DNA of 64,000 bases from Climacium dendroides (Eukaryota > Streptophyta > Bryopsida > Hypnales > Climaciaceae): assembly GCA_950106755.1 (NCBI GenBank), contig OX467083.1:31491029-31555028 (forward strand), read 5' to 3'. Position numbers and translations under genes: made by a program. The notes below the pieces were generated by a model, which saw only the letters and a program-made list of their open reading frames with translations, was not told where the DNA came from and did not search any database. Shown here piece after piece: positions 46,536-58,300 of this stretch (the first letter of the stretch is position 1; each line of letters starts with the position of its first letter).

Positions 46536-47667
46536 CAGTGCTCTAGTTAGGCCTAGTTAGTATATGGACTTAGGCTTCATATGTATGAATAGTAATGTAG
46601 TTATAATTGCGATTCTTTGACTTAGTGTTAACTTTAAATACACTGCAACCAGATTGTTGCAGAAGGTTAACGTAGTACATTTTAAAAGTTCGATGTTTTT
46701 CTGTTACTAATTTATTTGTAGCTGTCACGCAGTAAAATTCCGTATTACTTCCATTGGTTGCAAAGTCATTTTATGATTGGATCTCCATTGTATGGCAACT
46801 TCAGAGCGTTTGTATTCTTAAAATTTATTGGGTATATCTAAGATGTTTTGACAGCTTCGCGTGTACTTTCATGGATGAAAAAAGGCTAACGGACTTTTCC
46901 ATGTCGGAGGTGAATGACATCGAAATCTGGTTACGAAGCGACTCATAGAATTCGGTTGAGACGTTTCGCACATTTTTGCGTGAGTTGCATCTCCTTGCCG
47001 ACAATTCCCTTCATCAGTTCCGAGTTTATCTTCTGCTTTGCAGGCTTATTTTCGGACATGATCTTTACCTCGCTTGGGTGCTCAGGTAGAGGTTACCTAT
47101 CTGCCAGATCTTGAAGGGCATTGGTAGCTAGAATTCTGGCTATGCAGGCGAGGATCTGCGTCACCTTTGATGTCCGGAGCTCTTGCGTATTTTTCACTTG
47201 CATACAATGTGGCGTTGTTGGCGGTATCATAGACCACATGACATATATTCTGGTATACTGTAAGTGCACGTGAATGCAACAGTTGCATTGGTTGAAGAGA
47301 CCGGAAGATCTATACCGTGGAGCACAATGGGCATCGGTGCAATCAGTTTTCCGTTTGCAGAAAGCAAAAATGTGGCATTGGTAAGCCTTCAAATTTCCTG
47401 GGTTTGTGAAGTTTGAGATCTATCTTAGGTTTTTCAGTGACATGAGTTAACTCGTCATCGATGCAGGTTATCACGTTATTGGAGTGATTACATTAAGCGG
47501 CTTATGCTCGACTCTCGAACCAGGCTTAATCGACATGGCCACTGCCAGAGTTGCAATTGTCCTAATCGAGGTTGCTGAAAACGACAACCTAGATCCATCT
47601 ATTGTAAGGCATCTTCATTCTTCATGGCTGTGAACCCTAGTGAGGAGGGACGATTATTTGGTAGCAA
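46536..47667. other. Spacer with possible gene remnants
   Basis: The left part is the 3' flank of the six-exon gene. At about 47150-47620 short forward-strand stretches read like coding debris in different phases (MSGALAYFSLAYNVALLAVS, IPWSTMGIGAISFPFAESKN, CSTLEPGLIDMATARVAIVL), with stops between and GT-like borders. They may be pieces of a broken gene or an unrecognised upstream exon set. Support is weak. Confidence 0.3.
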
Positions 47668-50011
47668 ATGGCGGGTTTGAAGCCACCGGATGATGCAGAA
47701 GTGGAGCTTTGTGTCAACTGCGGCTTGCCTCCATGTAAGGTAGATCCGACCATCCCCATTTCCCTGCTATTTTCCAAAGCAACGAGGCAAGTGTTGTGTT
47801 TGGAGGTCGGGAAAGACTTTGTGGACACATTGTTGGGGTTTCTTACCCTGCCCATGGGTTGCATAATCAAACTCCTGGAGGAGGCCAGCATGATTCACAG
47901 GCCTGAATGCAAAACAGCTCCACTTTCTGGTATACCCTGCACTCCAAGACCTAAAAAGGGGAAGAGCGAATCAGATGAGCACTTTTCTATGAGCTCCATT
48001 TCCAACATTTTTGAGAGCGTCATAAGGTTGGATTCTAAGGAGATGAGCGCTGACAAGAAGTGCTTGGTTGACCCCAAGCCAGCCATTCCCTTTGGGGCTG
48101 GCAAACTCCTGGCTTTACCGACCACGCCCTCTTCAACTGAGCGGTCAACAATGAGCACGGAGCCTCCAAATTTTTACGGTTGCGGAGATGCGTGCTCTTT
48201 CTACACCACAAGTCCAGCCACGAAGTGTCCTCAGCACAAAAAGAAAATGAGAGTTCTGTTCAAGATGGTGGAGCCTGGACAAATGATCGATGCTAACAAG
48301 CAGAGTGATGCGAACTCTCAGGTATGTCTGGATATGATGCCATTCATGACCTTGCCTCTTGCACAGGAAAGAAATCCTACAAGACTAAGAGGCCAATTTG
48401 GGCCTTATGTTTTTCTTAGCTGTTTTGAGTAGTTCATATGGGGACCTTTCTTAGCCAGAATTTTTACCAACACATGCAATGCTCTTCTCTGATTCTGGTG
48501 ATATATAATTTGACCTTCTGAATTATATTTTCACAATGTGATCGATCAAATTGGCCACTTTATTTCCCTGAAATCGTGGTCCTTTAGGGCTAAACAAAAA
48601 GACTTGTTCGGTGTGGATATTTGCATAGCATGTATGATGATGATTGTGCACATTTTGATGATTTTTCCAACTAGTAAACAGCCTGGACCAATGTCGTTAT
48701 AAGTTTGCTTGTGCTGGTGACAGATTTTGCAATGTGTTAGGTCGAGAACGCAATTTCAGAGTTGTTGCACTGCTTTGCCTTATGGGCAACTGTCCCCCAT
48801 CAGCTGACGGATTTACAGAACTCCAATTGGGCAGGAACAGCCAGACGGTCACGAATCAGGTCGCACCAGTTCACGACCTCAGCGTGGACGAGCATGTGCT
48901 TCAGATGCTTGCGCTGTCAAGAAACCGATCCCCTCTAGGGCTCAAAGCAGGCAGTCTACTCTCAGACCGTCTACTGCTAAAATTTCTGCAGCTCCTGCAG
49001 CATTTGACCCTGAGGCTGCTCGCCCACCGACCAGAGTTCTCAGCTTACAAGTCCCCATATTGCCTACGAGCCCAGCTCCTTCCTTGGTATGTAATTCATT
49101 TTAACCTCCCAGTACCGAAACTAAAAATAGAAACGAGACACTGTGGAAGCTACTGGTCAATTATAGTAGCATCCAATCTATAGTTCAATAACGTAGGACG
49201 TGATTTCATCTTTCTATTGGTACGTATTGTTATCCTCCTTGAAGCTTCCTACGTGATTTATTTCAACTTTTATAGTATGGCTTTTTGCCATTTGGACACT
49301 TGGTTATTTCCCACATGTTCCTTTCTTCATGAACGAAGTTGCGGAATTCAATCTGGCTTTGACGCTTTGACGTGTGAAGTCGGGGTTTAGCAGAACCCAA
49401 TCGATGAAGGCTATGTGAAAGAAGGCACCAAGTATATGATCACCAACACACTTGACGTCCATGCAAGTTCTGAGGCGATCAAGGCCCTCATTACCCTCAA
49501 CATTATTCGATGTGAACGGGTTGGCGACTTGGACACCATGCCTGTGTCTGTTGTTAGATCGGAGGTACACTCAGACCTTTCTAATATGACCTTTAAGACG
49601 ACATTCGGGAATATTCTGCAAACTTGTCAAACAATCATTTTCTGTAGCACGCTTGTCACGTATTCAATCTATGTCATAGTCGTTTTTTAGACCCAGCCTG
49701 TCAGGTTAAAGAGGTCACGGTGTACTGGCTAGCCCTCAAGTAAGGCATATATGTACGCAACTTTGTATCGCCATGTGTCATGATAGAGAGGTATTCAATG
49801 GTGCTTGTTTGTGGATGTCGGTCGATGGGATTCGTTACAGGTCTTAGAGCTGTTGAAATTGTCCTTCACGTCCACAAATGTGCTGAATGACGTGTTCGGC
49901 AAGTACTGTGCAGATGTCAAAGCCGTTGGTACCACGCTACCCAAGCCCTTCTTCAGTCAATTAATTTGCTACGTAGTTGCCAATTCGCCAAAAAAATATC
50001 GAATTTGCTAA
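47668..50011 (+). CDS. DUF674 protein, 415 aa, four exons
   Basis: Exons 47668-48321, 48835-49086, 49394-49564 and 49841-50011 all join in phase 0. The DUF674 family (plant-specific, function unknown) is shown by EVGKDFVDTLLGFLTLPMGC (46-65), the Cys/His motif YGCGDACSFYTTSPATKCPQ (C172, C176, C187, H190, probably a zinc ribbon), GTKYMITNTLDVHASSEAIK (313-332) and VLELLKLSFTSTNVLNDVFG at the start of exon 4. The N-terminus adds a CVNCGLPPC motif (15-23) not usual in the family. Exon 2 codes for a Pro/Ser/Arg-rich linker. Its acceptor (GGGCAG, 48834) has a weak pyrimidine tract, so this exon is the least secure. The gene faces the minus-strand DUF674 gene tail to tail, 1.2 kb away. It is shorter at the C-terminus than that gene. 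Confidence 0.75.
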
Positions 50012-51187
50012 TATTCTAAAACTTGCTGCGAGGCATTAATACGTTGTGATTGAATGTGCAGTTTTTGAGGAGAAGAAAGAGACATTTTTCCCTCAGTGTG
50101 CTGAAACACCTTGTTGCCAATGCTCTCTTATGGGGACTCCATTGAAAGGCGGCCAGGACTGATAACAAGGAAACACAGGACTCTAAATGTGCACAGTGGG
50201 AATGACAGGGCTGTACACATTCGCTGAGATAGGTAATCTTGCTGAAATAGGTCACCGCAACTGAATAGCAAGTATGGGTGAAAGCCCACAGTTTGGTTTT
50301 AGTGACTGGGGGAACGTTTGATCCCCAGCCTGCCCCTTGCATTCAAGATTGTAACCTCTTTGATACTGTAATCTCTAGAAAATGCCAAAAGTGGTCAACG
50401 ATAGAGATTTGTACTGCAGTAGCACCAATTTGAAATGCCGGTTTTGAAATTTACATTAGCACTACCTGATCTGTCCCAAACGGATCATACAAGATGAGCC
50501 AGCACAGTACAGGAGTAAAATGAGATATCTTTACCAAGACAGGAGAAACAACATGCAAAGCTTTTGGAAGCGCTGAAAATTCTGCCTGCCTGTTTGAGCA
50601 TGTTGCTGATGCCCGGTATGTGAAGATGCCATATGGTTGGAAGGCGGAAAGTGAGTACCTGATTTTCATACTCGTTAAAAAGCAGAACACTGTTTTAAAG
50701 CTTGTTACCCACAGGCTCTCCCAAAGGTTCCATGGTCGATAAAGGTGATTTCCATTCCTGTGTAGAGACAAGATTTAGTGCCACTTGCATCTCCAGGAGA
50801 TCTATTCCTTTCAAATTTTCAAATCTAAACACCTCATGAGTGTTGCGATCTCATAGTACCTCACAATTTCAGGACCATACGAGCTTCTTGAGACGGTTAC
50901 AACACTACATACTGACTACTGAGGTAATTTCCTCTCTAAGAAGACCAATACGCTTTCCGTGATGCCTGGGGCCCAATCTTTACTGAAAGACTGAGAGCAG
51001 AGCATTTCTAAGAAACTCCATGAACCAATCCACGGCAGAGCAGGGTCAACGATGGCCTATAAAACGGATAAATAGTATGTACTGTAGAAGTCAGAAGTCA
51101 CAGCCAAGAGAGAAAAGGGACCTTTTCCAACACCAGTATACAAAGTTATTGCGGACGTTTTTTAAAAAAGCCTTGAGAGATATTATA
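50012..51187. other. Convergent intergenic region between two DUF674 genes
   Basis: The 3' UTRs of both DUF674 genes should meet here. No frame has family support. If transcripts run long they could overlap and form antisense pairs (inference). I see no transposon ends or tandem repeats in it. Confidence 0.45.
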
Positions 51188-54100
51188 TCAGGGATGCCAA
51201 ACTCTGGACGGAAGTCGGACACGAGAGTTTGTTAACATCGTCCAAGGGGGTTTGACAGCAGCAGCAGCAGATTTGGGCCTCACGGGACCACCAGCAGACG
51301 ACTCAAGCTCAGAATGCTCCGAGGTCAGGTGACAAAGCCTGGCCATCATCTTGTCCACTTGCTTCTCCAACATGATCATTTCTTTGCAAGGGGCAGGCAT
51401 GATGTACTCTCCGTCAGCCCTTTTCCTGATGCGCTTCGTTTCACATGAGCTTGATCTGCTGCTGGAGATCATGGTGGTCTCATGCCAGGCCCGCACAAGC
51501 AAGTGAGCCAAATTGGCAGCCAGTGAAACTCTAGGCAAAATGCATTTTTTACAAACTAGGAGAAGAGAAACTGTGCACCAGGTTACATATCAAGACATAA
51601 ACTTATCCTCTCCACCAGTTAAGGAAGTCAGTTGCCAGGCAACAGCTGCTGGCTGGGAATGGAATACCAGTTGGTAGCAGAAATGTAAAAAGTAACTACT
51701 GTTGAACAAAACAAGTAAAAGCACCCACTAATTTTTCGCAAGGCCTCACCTCGGAACGACATTTGGGTCTTGTGTGGCAGGGGTATTATTCAGGTCTCTC
51801 AGAGCGGAGCTGATTCGTTGCTCCCTCTCTCTCACGTAATTGACGAGGCTGCTGTGAAATGCAGCGTCCTGCACTTCTCGTAAGGCGTTGTAGAGCCCGC
51901 GTCCCCAGTCTCGTGCAATCTCTATGGACTCCTTCAGGGGAACAACAGGTTCTCCAGCCTGGTTGGGTGACTCAAGTGGGAAAATCTCGAGGCCAGGAGT
52001 CCCAGGACTGGATTCTACTGCGATTTTTTCACGAAGAGGTTTGCTGAACACATCACTCAGCACGTTTCCTGATGTCAGAGACGCCCTCAGCAACTTCAAT
52101 ACCTGCAATGACGAGAGTCAATCATGATACGTACTGTCACGGGTGAAAAAACTTACGACTATACTATTTTACTGAGGGACATTACATTTAGAATTGTGTG
52201 AGGTAACCGACTCACAATGAAGACCATATTTAGCTTGTGACTTGAGCTATCTTGAGTATTTTCTATCATAAAATGGGAAAATTTCGTCGGTATTCTCCTC
52301 ATTTGCGAGAGGATTCCAACGCACTAACTTAAAACATGTTGAAATTGATTATGGTACCAAGTTGTGGATTTTCAAAGTTTTTTTCAAAAGATAAGTAAAG
52401 GCGTGAGTAGGCTTTGATTCTGCTAAAGTTGTAAATGGTCTTATTCATTAGATTATGAATATCTACTTGTTAATAGCACTTACCTCATTTCTAGTTGGAC
52501 TAGTTAACTAATCTACGATTGGATCTATAGGTAGGTTCACTACCTCATCGGTACCAACACGAAGCTCAATGCTGTCAAGAGAGCTCATATTCTCCACCTT
52601 GAGCTTTTTCAGCAAAGCCAAGGAGTTGGAGCTGGGAAAAACCTCCAGATTGTCAGTCACAAAATACTTACTGCTGCTCTTCACATACCCATTGGTGTCA
52701 CCGTTGGGTGTCCCCCCCGTTGGTGTGTCACTCCCATCATCCATCATCTTGCACTCAGTGGTCATCTTCTTGTGATGCCGTGGGCACTTGGCTCCATACC
52801 TGCTGAACCAGATCACAATTGACGTTCAAGTATTCGGCATTGCCTGAAAAACAAACTATAATGCACACGGAATCGCTGAAGGCTACTCTGCGAAGTACAG
52901 TATAGCAGAACCTCTCTAAAACAATACTCTCTAAAGTAATAAACCTCTCTAAGGTAATATTGATTGCCAGTTCTAACTTGGACCTCATACAAACATCATT
53001 AATGCAAATGACCCTCCGTAATGTAATAACTGGCCCTAATACTTTAGAGAGGTTCTACTTTAGAGAGGTTCTATTGTACTCTGTACACTCTGGCTCTCTT
53101 TTCAAGTACTCAAACTTCCTCATCTTCACTGTAGATGTAGCTCGTCAATGCAAGGCCTCTTCTCCCAAGCAGAGTTATGAAGCAGTGGGTGTAGGATTGC
53201 GTCAAGCAGCTACATTAGCACACTCTATAGCACTGACTCCATTTTAAGTAGCAATGTACTCAAAACTTCCTCACATTCACTGGAAATGTGGCTTCAGTCA
53301 ATGCAAAGCCTTCTCCCCTTCAGTCCAGAGCCAATAAATGAAGCGCACAGTACCTGGGAGAGACAAAGGTGCAGTGACCACTGGCACCGCAGGTGAAGTA
53401 GCCTTGAGAGTGGCAGGGCTCCAAGTCACCCAGCTCACTCTCCGTAGCCAGATGCCCCAGCCCATACACTGGTTTCAGCTCCGCCAGCATTTTCTTGCTG
53501 GCACACAATGTCTCCTCAGCATCCAGTCTCTGGATGCTCTTGAACACATTCGCAATGCCGCCCACTGTCTTTGGGGTCACCATTGCATCTGCAACCACAA
53601 GCAAACTCCAACAGTATAATTTAATCCTCAAAGCTCTAAAAATATGTTTTTTAACTTCTCATTTGCGCACTTTCATACCATTGGAAAAACTAGTAGTAGT
53701 AGTTAAGTCCCTAATCACCGATACTTGTAATGCCAAAGAAGAATCTCCACCTGCTCTGGAACATTGCTAAACCTAATCCCTCTAAAAGACCAAGGATTCA
53801 TTGTTTTAAAATGATTGATTCGATAGATCAGTTTGTGAATATAATAGAATTCAGATTGGGCAAATTGTATGTCACCGGAATCAGTGAAAATTGGTCAAAA
53901 AACACAAATAAAATTGAACAAAAGAACGTCCTACACAATGGCCTGCTAAACTGCTAAAAAACATGAGGCCTTGTTTGGATTCCTGGTCCAACAGGGTTAA
54001 CTCTGGAGGGTAGCTTTGAAGCGTACAAGTCACAGGGCATAGAAATCACTTACTCTCAGAGAGAAGCTTGATGACGCAGCCAATGGGCAGGGTCAGAAAC

Positions 54101-54237
54101 CCCACAACAAGATCCACGAAGTCCTTTCCAGCTTCCACAAACAGGATCTGGTGACTGCTTTTGCTGTACATGAGCGTGATCTGAATCCCCTTATCCGTGA
54201 CACCATGTGGAATTAGTTTCGTCTCCAACTGCGACAT
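51188..54237 (-). CDS. DUF674 protein with ~210-residue C-terminal extension, 456 aa, five exons
   Basis: Exons 54237-54054, 53588-53354, 52799-52544, 52102-51750 and 51530-51188 join in phase. The start is the ATG of MSQLETKLIP. The frame stays open upstream only with non-ATG starts. DUF674 landmarks are FVEAGKDFVDLVVGFLTLPI (33-52), C128, C134, C145 and H148 of a probable zinc ribbon split by intron 2, SSKYFVTDNLEVFPSSNSLA (~182-201) and VLKLLRASLTSGNVLSDVFS (226-245). The remaining ~210 residues (from ~246) are not part of the usual domain: an acidic/Pro linker, a helical segment (SIEIARDWGRGLYNALREVQ), a second helical segment (VSLAANLAHLLVRAWHE) and a basic CETKRIRKRADGEYIMPAPC region before KEMIMLEKQVDKMMARLCHL. 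Intron 2 holds a pogo/Emigrant-like MITE. The function of DUF674 is unknown. The extension could make it a membrane- or partner-binding version (speculative). Confidence 0.8.
52898..53083. mobile_element. 186-bp pogo/Emigrant-like MITE in a DUF674 intron
   Basis: It begins CAGTATAGCAGAACCTCTCT and ends in the inverted form AGAGAGGTTCTATTGTACTC followed by TG. TA dinucleotides flank both edges (52896-52897 and 53084-53085). The CAGTA..AGAACCTCTCTAAA ends resemble the Arabidopsis Emigrant/Lemi1 (pogo, Tc1/mariner) family, whose ends read CAGTAAAACCTCTATAAATT. A second AACCTCTCTAA word is repeated inside each end. There is no coding content. Confidence 0.85.
53100..53345 (+). repeat. Diverged ~151-bp tandem duplication in a DUF674 intron
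   Basis: The segment TACTCAAACTTCCTCATCTT, followed by CACTG.A.ATGT..CT.GTCAATGCAA.GCC, appears near 53107 and again near 53258. Identity is about 80%. The copies lie between the MITE and exon 2 of the minus-strand DUF674 gene, so the intron has grown by both insertion and duplication. Confidence 0.6.
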
Positions 54238-55346
54238 ATCCTTCAATTGAAAGAGCAAAAAGAAACCTCCTCTCGTTCAGCGCCCAAATTCCCTGTCACT
54301 CGGTGCCAGAGCACAGTGGCTCATTTTGGAGCCAGACCACGCTGCACTTCTCTGAAAATCTTGACTGAGCATGTCCAGGCACATAAGCCTCACGTTATTA
54401 AACTCGTCTGTAGCATCTCTATTGACTGGATCTACCACTAATGTCGCATTTGAAACTATGATACATAACTCTGAAAAAGCATGCAACCCGAACAGAACTC
54501 TCAACAGAATTGGAAAGTTAGCTAACTTCTCCCTTCCAAGTCCCAGCATAACTTCGCAAACCTAAAATCAGGTGAGCTACCAATGGTAGTTTAAAACGCC
54601 AGTTTCCCAGCATTGAATACAAACTAATGGTAACCCAAACATGCTCTCCATCTCCAGAAAGGAAACGCAAAATGGGACTGAGATTCGAAGAGCAGCGTGG
54701 CGCTTGAGCATATTGGGAAGCAGCACCAGGAATAGCGAAGTAGACGAAGAGGCGCATGAGTGGTGAAATAAATCAGTCCAACTGTCACCTTCTCTGCATG
54801 TCAGCTCCTGAACCAGATCACCAAATGGATGAGTTCTACGTTACATATTACCTTCAGCTCCTGAACCAGATCACCAAATTAATGACTTTTATGCTACATA
54901 TTACCTTTTACATTCAGAATGGTTCCTGGCCTGGAATTTGTCTATCGGGTTGTCCTCTAAGTATCCGGTGGTACCCATTCAGAAAATTTCATGCATCACG
55001 AACAGTGCTCGTAAAATAATCAAGAGAATTACTAAAGCATCTGACGTTAGGTATTTATTTACAATGCAAGGATCCGAATCACGCATCTACGAGCCTACAC
55101 GAGCTTCTACACGAGCTTCTACAGCATTTTGACAGTCTAATGCGTCGCCATCAATTGATCAAAAGCTCTCCCTCAAACTCCAAACTCTACGATCTATTAC
55201 TGTGCTAAGCTAGAGGAAAAGGCAAAGTGACTTGGCAGGAAAATGAATCGACGATCACAATTCGTGATCAGAAGGTAAAAGACATTTTCAAAAAAATGCT
55301 TCAACACATACACATCCTGCTACAGCGCTGAATCGAGCGCCATAAC
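54238..55346. other. Spacer between DUF674 and WD40 genes
   Basis: No gene is supported. It holds the upstream region of the minus-strand DUF674 gene, the 53-bp duplication listed separately, a small CACGAGCTTCTA tandem near 55097-55122, and on the right the 3' flank of the WD40 gene. Confidence 0.45.
54801..54906 (+). repeat. 53-bp tandem duplication
   Basis: TCAGCTCCTGAACCAGATCA followed by CCAAAT..ATGA.TT.TACGTTACATATTACCT occurs at 54801 and again at 54854 with five or six differences. It lies upstream of the minus-strand DUF674 gene. Confidence 0.85.
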
Positions 55347-58300
55347 TCAAAGCCGGACAGGATGGCCATAATTCTGGAACGTCCTTATTTCACCATCCAA
55401 GCCTGCAGTAACTATCACTAAGCCCCAGAGGGGGGAATTAATAGAAGGGATGTCTAATTTGACTGGGCTGCTGCTTGATTCCTCCACCACAACACCTTGC
55501 CTGCCATCATCGCTTCCCAGCGAAGCTGAGCGCGTCAAGCCTGCCAAAGGACTGCCAAATGCAGGAAGCTGTTCTTCCGGCCATGTGGAAGATCCTTTCG
55601 GCCCGCTGTCAGTGAAGAAGCTTGTGCATGACTGCAATCGAGGAGAGGAATCCCCGCCGTCACCCGAATTCATCACATCCAAGCTAACATTCTCAAGGAG
55701 TGCTTCCTCCTCATCTTCTACAACTTGATCTCTTCTCCCACTACTTAAAAAGTCATAGGAAGGCTCGAATTTGTCGTCGTCGTCGTCGTCGTCGGATTGA
55801 AAACCACCCGCGTCATCAGGCTCACTTGCTGCATGGGCACTGTCCATTCTGTCTGACCCAGTGGCAGCTCCACTATCTGCTTGTAAGACACTGGAATCGA
55901 TTGTAGCCTCCGGCCACGGCACAGCCACTGAAACGAAACGGCAGTGAAACTCCTCACAAGCCAGTTGCTTGTCTCTTCGGTACAGTGATTTGGTGGAGGA
56001 TGGATCCTTGTTGTCCGAACTCCAAATAAGAACGCGTGAATCCTCGCTTGCGCTGACGATGTAGTCTCCATTCCGAGTGTATGACGCTGAAATCTGGCTG
56101 TTTATGTTCTTCAAACCTGCATTGAGAACAAGGAAACCACAACGATTGATCCAGCTAGTGTAATAGGAAACAAGCGACTAATCGCAAGTATCTCTGACCC
56201 AAATAAAATCGTACAATTTCCATATACCACTTTCCATATAATCCTCAGTACAATCTTCAAAGTATGTTCCCCATTCATTGGAAATTTCAAAACAACTATT
56301 TGAGAATCTTAGCACGGCAGTACACCTAAAAGCACATGTCACAATTCTACTGAGCATAAGAAATTCATTCCCAGGATTGATGGACCCCAATATGCCACTA
56401 TTGCTCTTAACATATGTCTCATTCCATTGAGCACCAGAGTTTCTACATCCTTAGTCTCTCGCCTTGGGAAGGAAAAAAAGGTTGTAGGTAATTAGATTCT
56501 ATCAGGCTAGCTACTGCCACCGACTAGGCATAGATGTGCAAGCAAGAAGAAATGCTATAGTCGGTTTAGTGACAGGACCAGCATAAAGCAGTATAACGAA
56601 CCTTTGTACTTAGCACATAGTTTCAGATGATCGTAAACCCGAATTCGAGAATCGTTTGAAGTTACGAGGACTTTCTCCGGGTCCCCAGGCATACACTGCA
56701 GAAAAGTAAGAATAGTAAGAATAGTGAGATGCTAGATAGAGTTGGGGACAAAAAGATCCATTCCTCATTGAGATGCTTCCCCACATAATCAATACTTCAC
56801 CAAATTTTACAACTAACTACATATTCTAAAAGCTATGAAAGAGATGAAAGACAAAAGGTATTAAATCTTGAAGCAATAGTAAAAAAATTGAATTGTATTA
56901 AAATAAAATCAAAATTAGAAGACTCCAAAAGTTCTTATAAATCCACAACCAATTTATCACCACTTTAAAACTAATCCATTCTCAATCTACAAGATGCTTG
57001 CTTGATTTGAGGCACTTTCAAATTCTAAAGAGCAGTCTAGAGCCAAAACAATCAAAACAATGTTGTTGGATGTTGAAGAGCATGGCACATTCCTTGGGAA
57101 TTACAAGTGCAAAATTGAGCTTGACAAGGGTTGAATGGATGGTAGGGCAATTGCTTACACTTCAAATCTTAATACATTTTTTCTCGCTTTCTTAGCTTTC
57201 AGAATATGTAGTTAGTATTAAATTTGGTGAAGAATTGTTATGGGAAAGTTCAAAGTGAGGAATGGACTTTTTTGTCCACATCTCTATAAATGTCTTACTC
57301 CTAATCTACATTCGCTGACCTACAGCGATGGGTTCTCAGCACCTAAAATTGAAGCAAAGCTATCTGCCTATTAATTGCACAACCATATGTATCCAAGTGA
57401 AAAACTCATAAAAACATCATTCAAGCCATCTTACATGAAGTCCAGTTATCTTTTTCCCTCTTCCTTTCTTGTTCTCAGTGCGAACGTCTATAGAAGCATC
57501 AAGCTGAAGTTTATTTCCTGCAACAGAAACTTCCATATGAGTCCTTTGTTGCAATACAATGATGCTGATAGTCTCCACGATCAAGCTAACACCTCTGCAA
57601 TAAAATCTAGACTTTAAGAGCACCCCAAATTGATTAGCATTTAAGAATATCAGAACATTCACACCACATCACAATTTCCGTATTCAGATTTCGTCAACCC
57701 CACTAGAAGGGGGAAAACAAACCTATGGTGTTGTAGAAGCGACAAGTTCCTTTATATGAACCAACTATAGCTTTCTGCAATCCATACAGAAAATGCTTTG
57801 TTAGATCTTCCACCAGCAACAAACAGCACACAGAATTCCCGAAATGAGAGTGAAAAAAGCAACAAGAAATATAGAAGTACCTCTCCGTCTGGAGTGTAGG
57901 ACACTGCTGTGACCATCTCTCGCAGATCGATCCAGTCAACCACTTGGTGTTCAGCGATATTCCAAATCCGAAGCTTATCATCCAACGCGCCACTTAAGAA
58001 GTAACTATCATCAACTGGGTTGAACTGCACACAAGTGACTGCAAACCCAAAGGATGGGAATACACCCCTAAATGTTAGAGAATATGCAATCCTCTCTTGA
58101 AAAAACTCAACTAAATGTATAACATCAAACACAAATCCACTGACGTTAATGATTGCATATCGGAGTTGCCATTAAACACTAAATAACTGAGACATCTTAT
58201 TTCTGACTAAAGCATTTGAGAACTCCAGGAATTGGTCGACTAAATAAGCGAACTAAAGCGCAAAGTCATCCCATGGACATTTCTAAACCACATTAACCTA

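Noticed and set aside
48741..48820. Earlier acceptor (48740) for DUF674 exon 2
   Set aside because: It leads to a stop in the required phase. The acceptor at 48834 keeps phase 0 through all later exons.
54046..54258. DUF674 minus-strand start at 54258
   Set aside because: The codon is TTG. The ATG at 54237 gives an N-terminus typical of the family.
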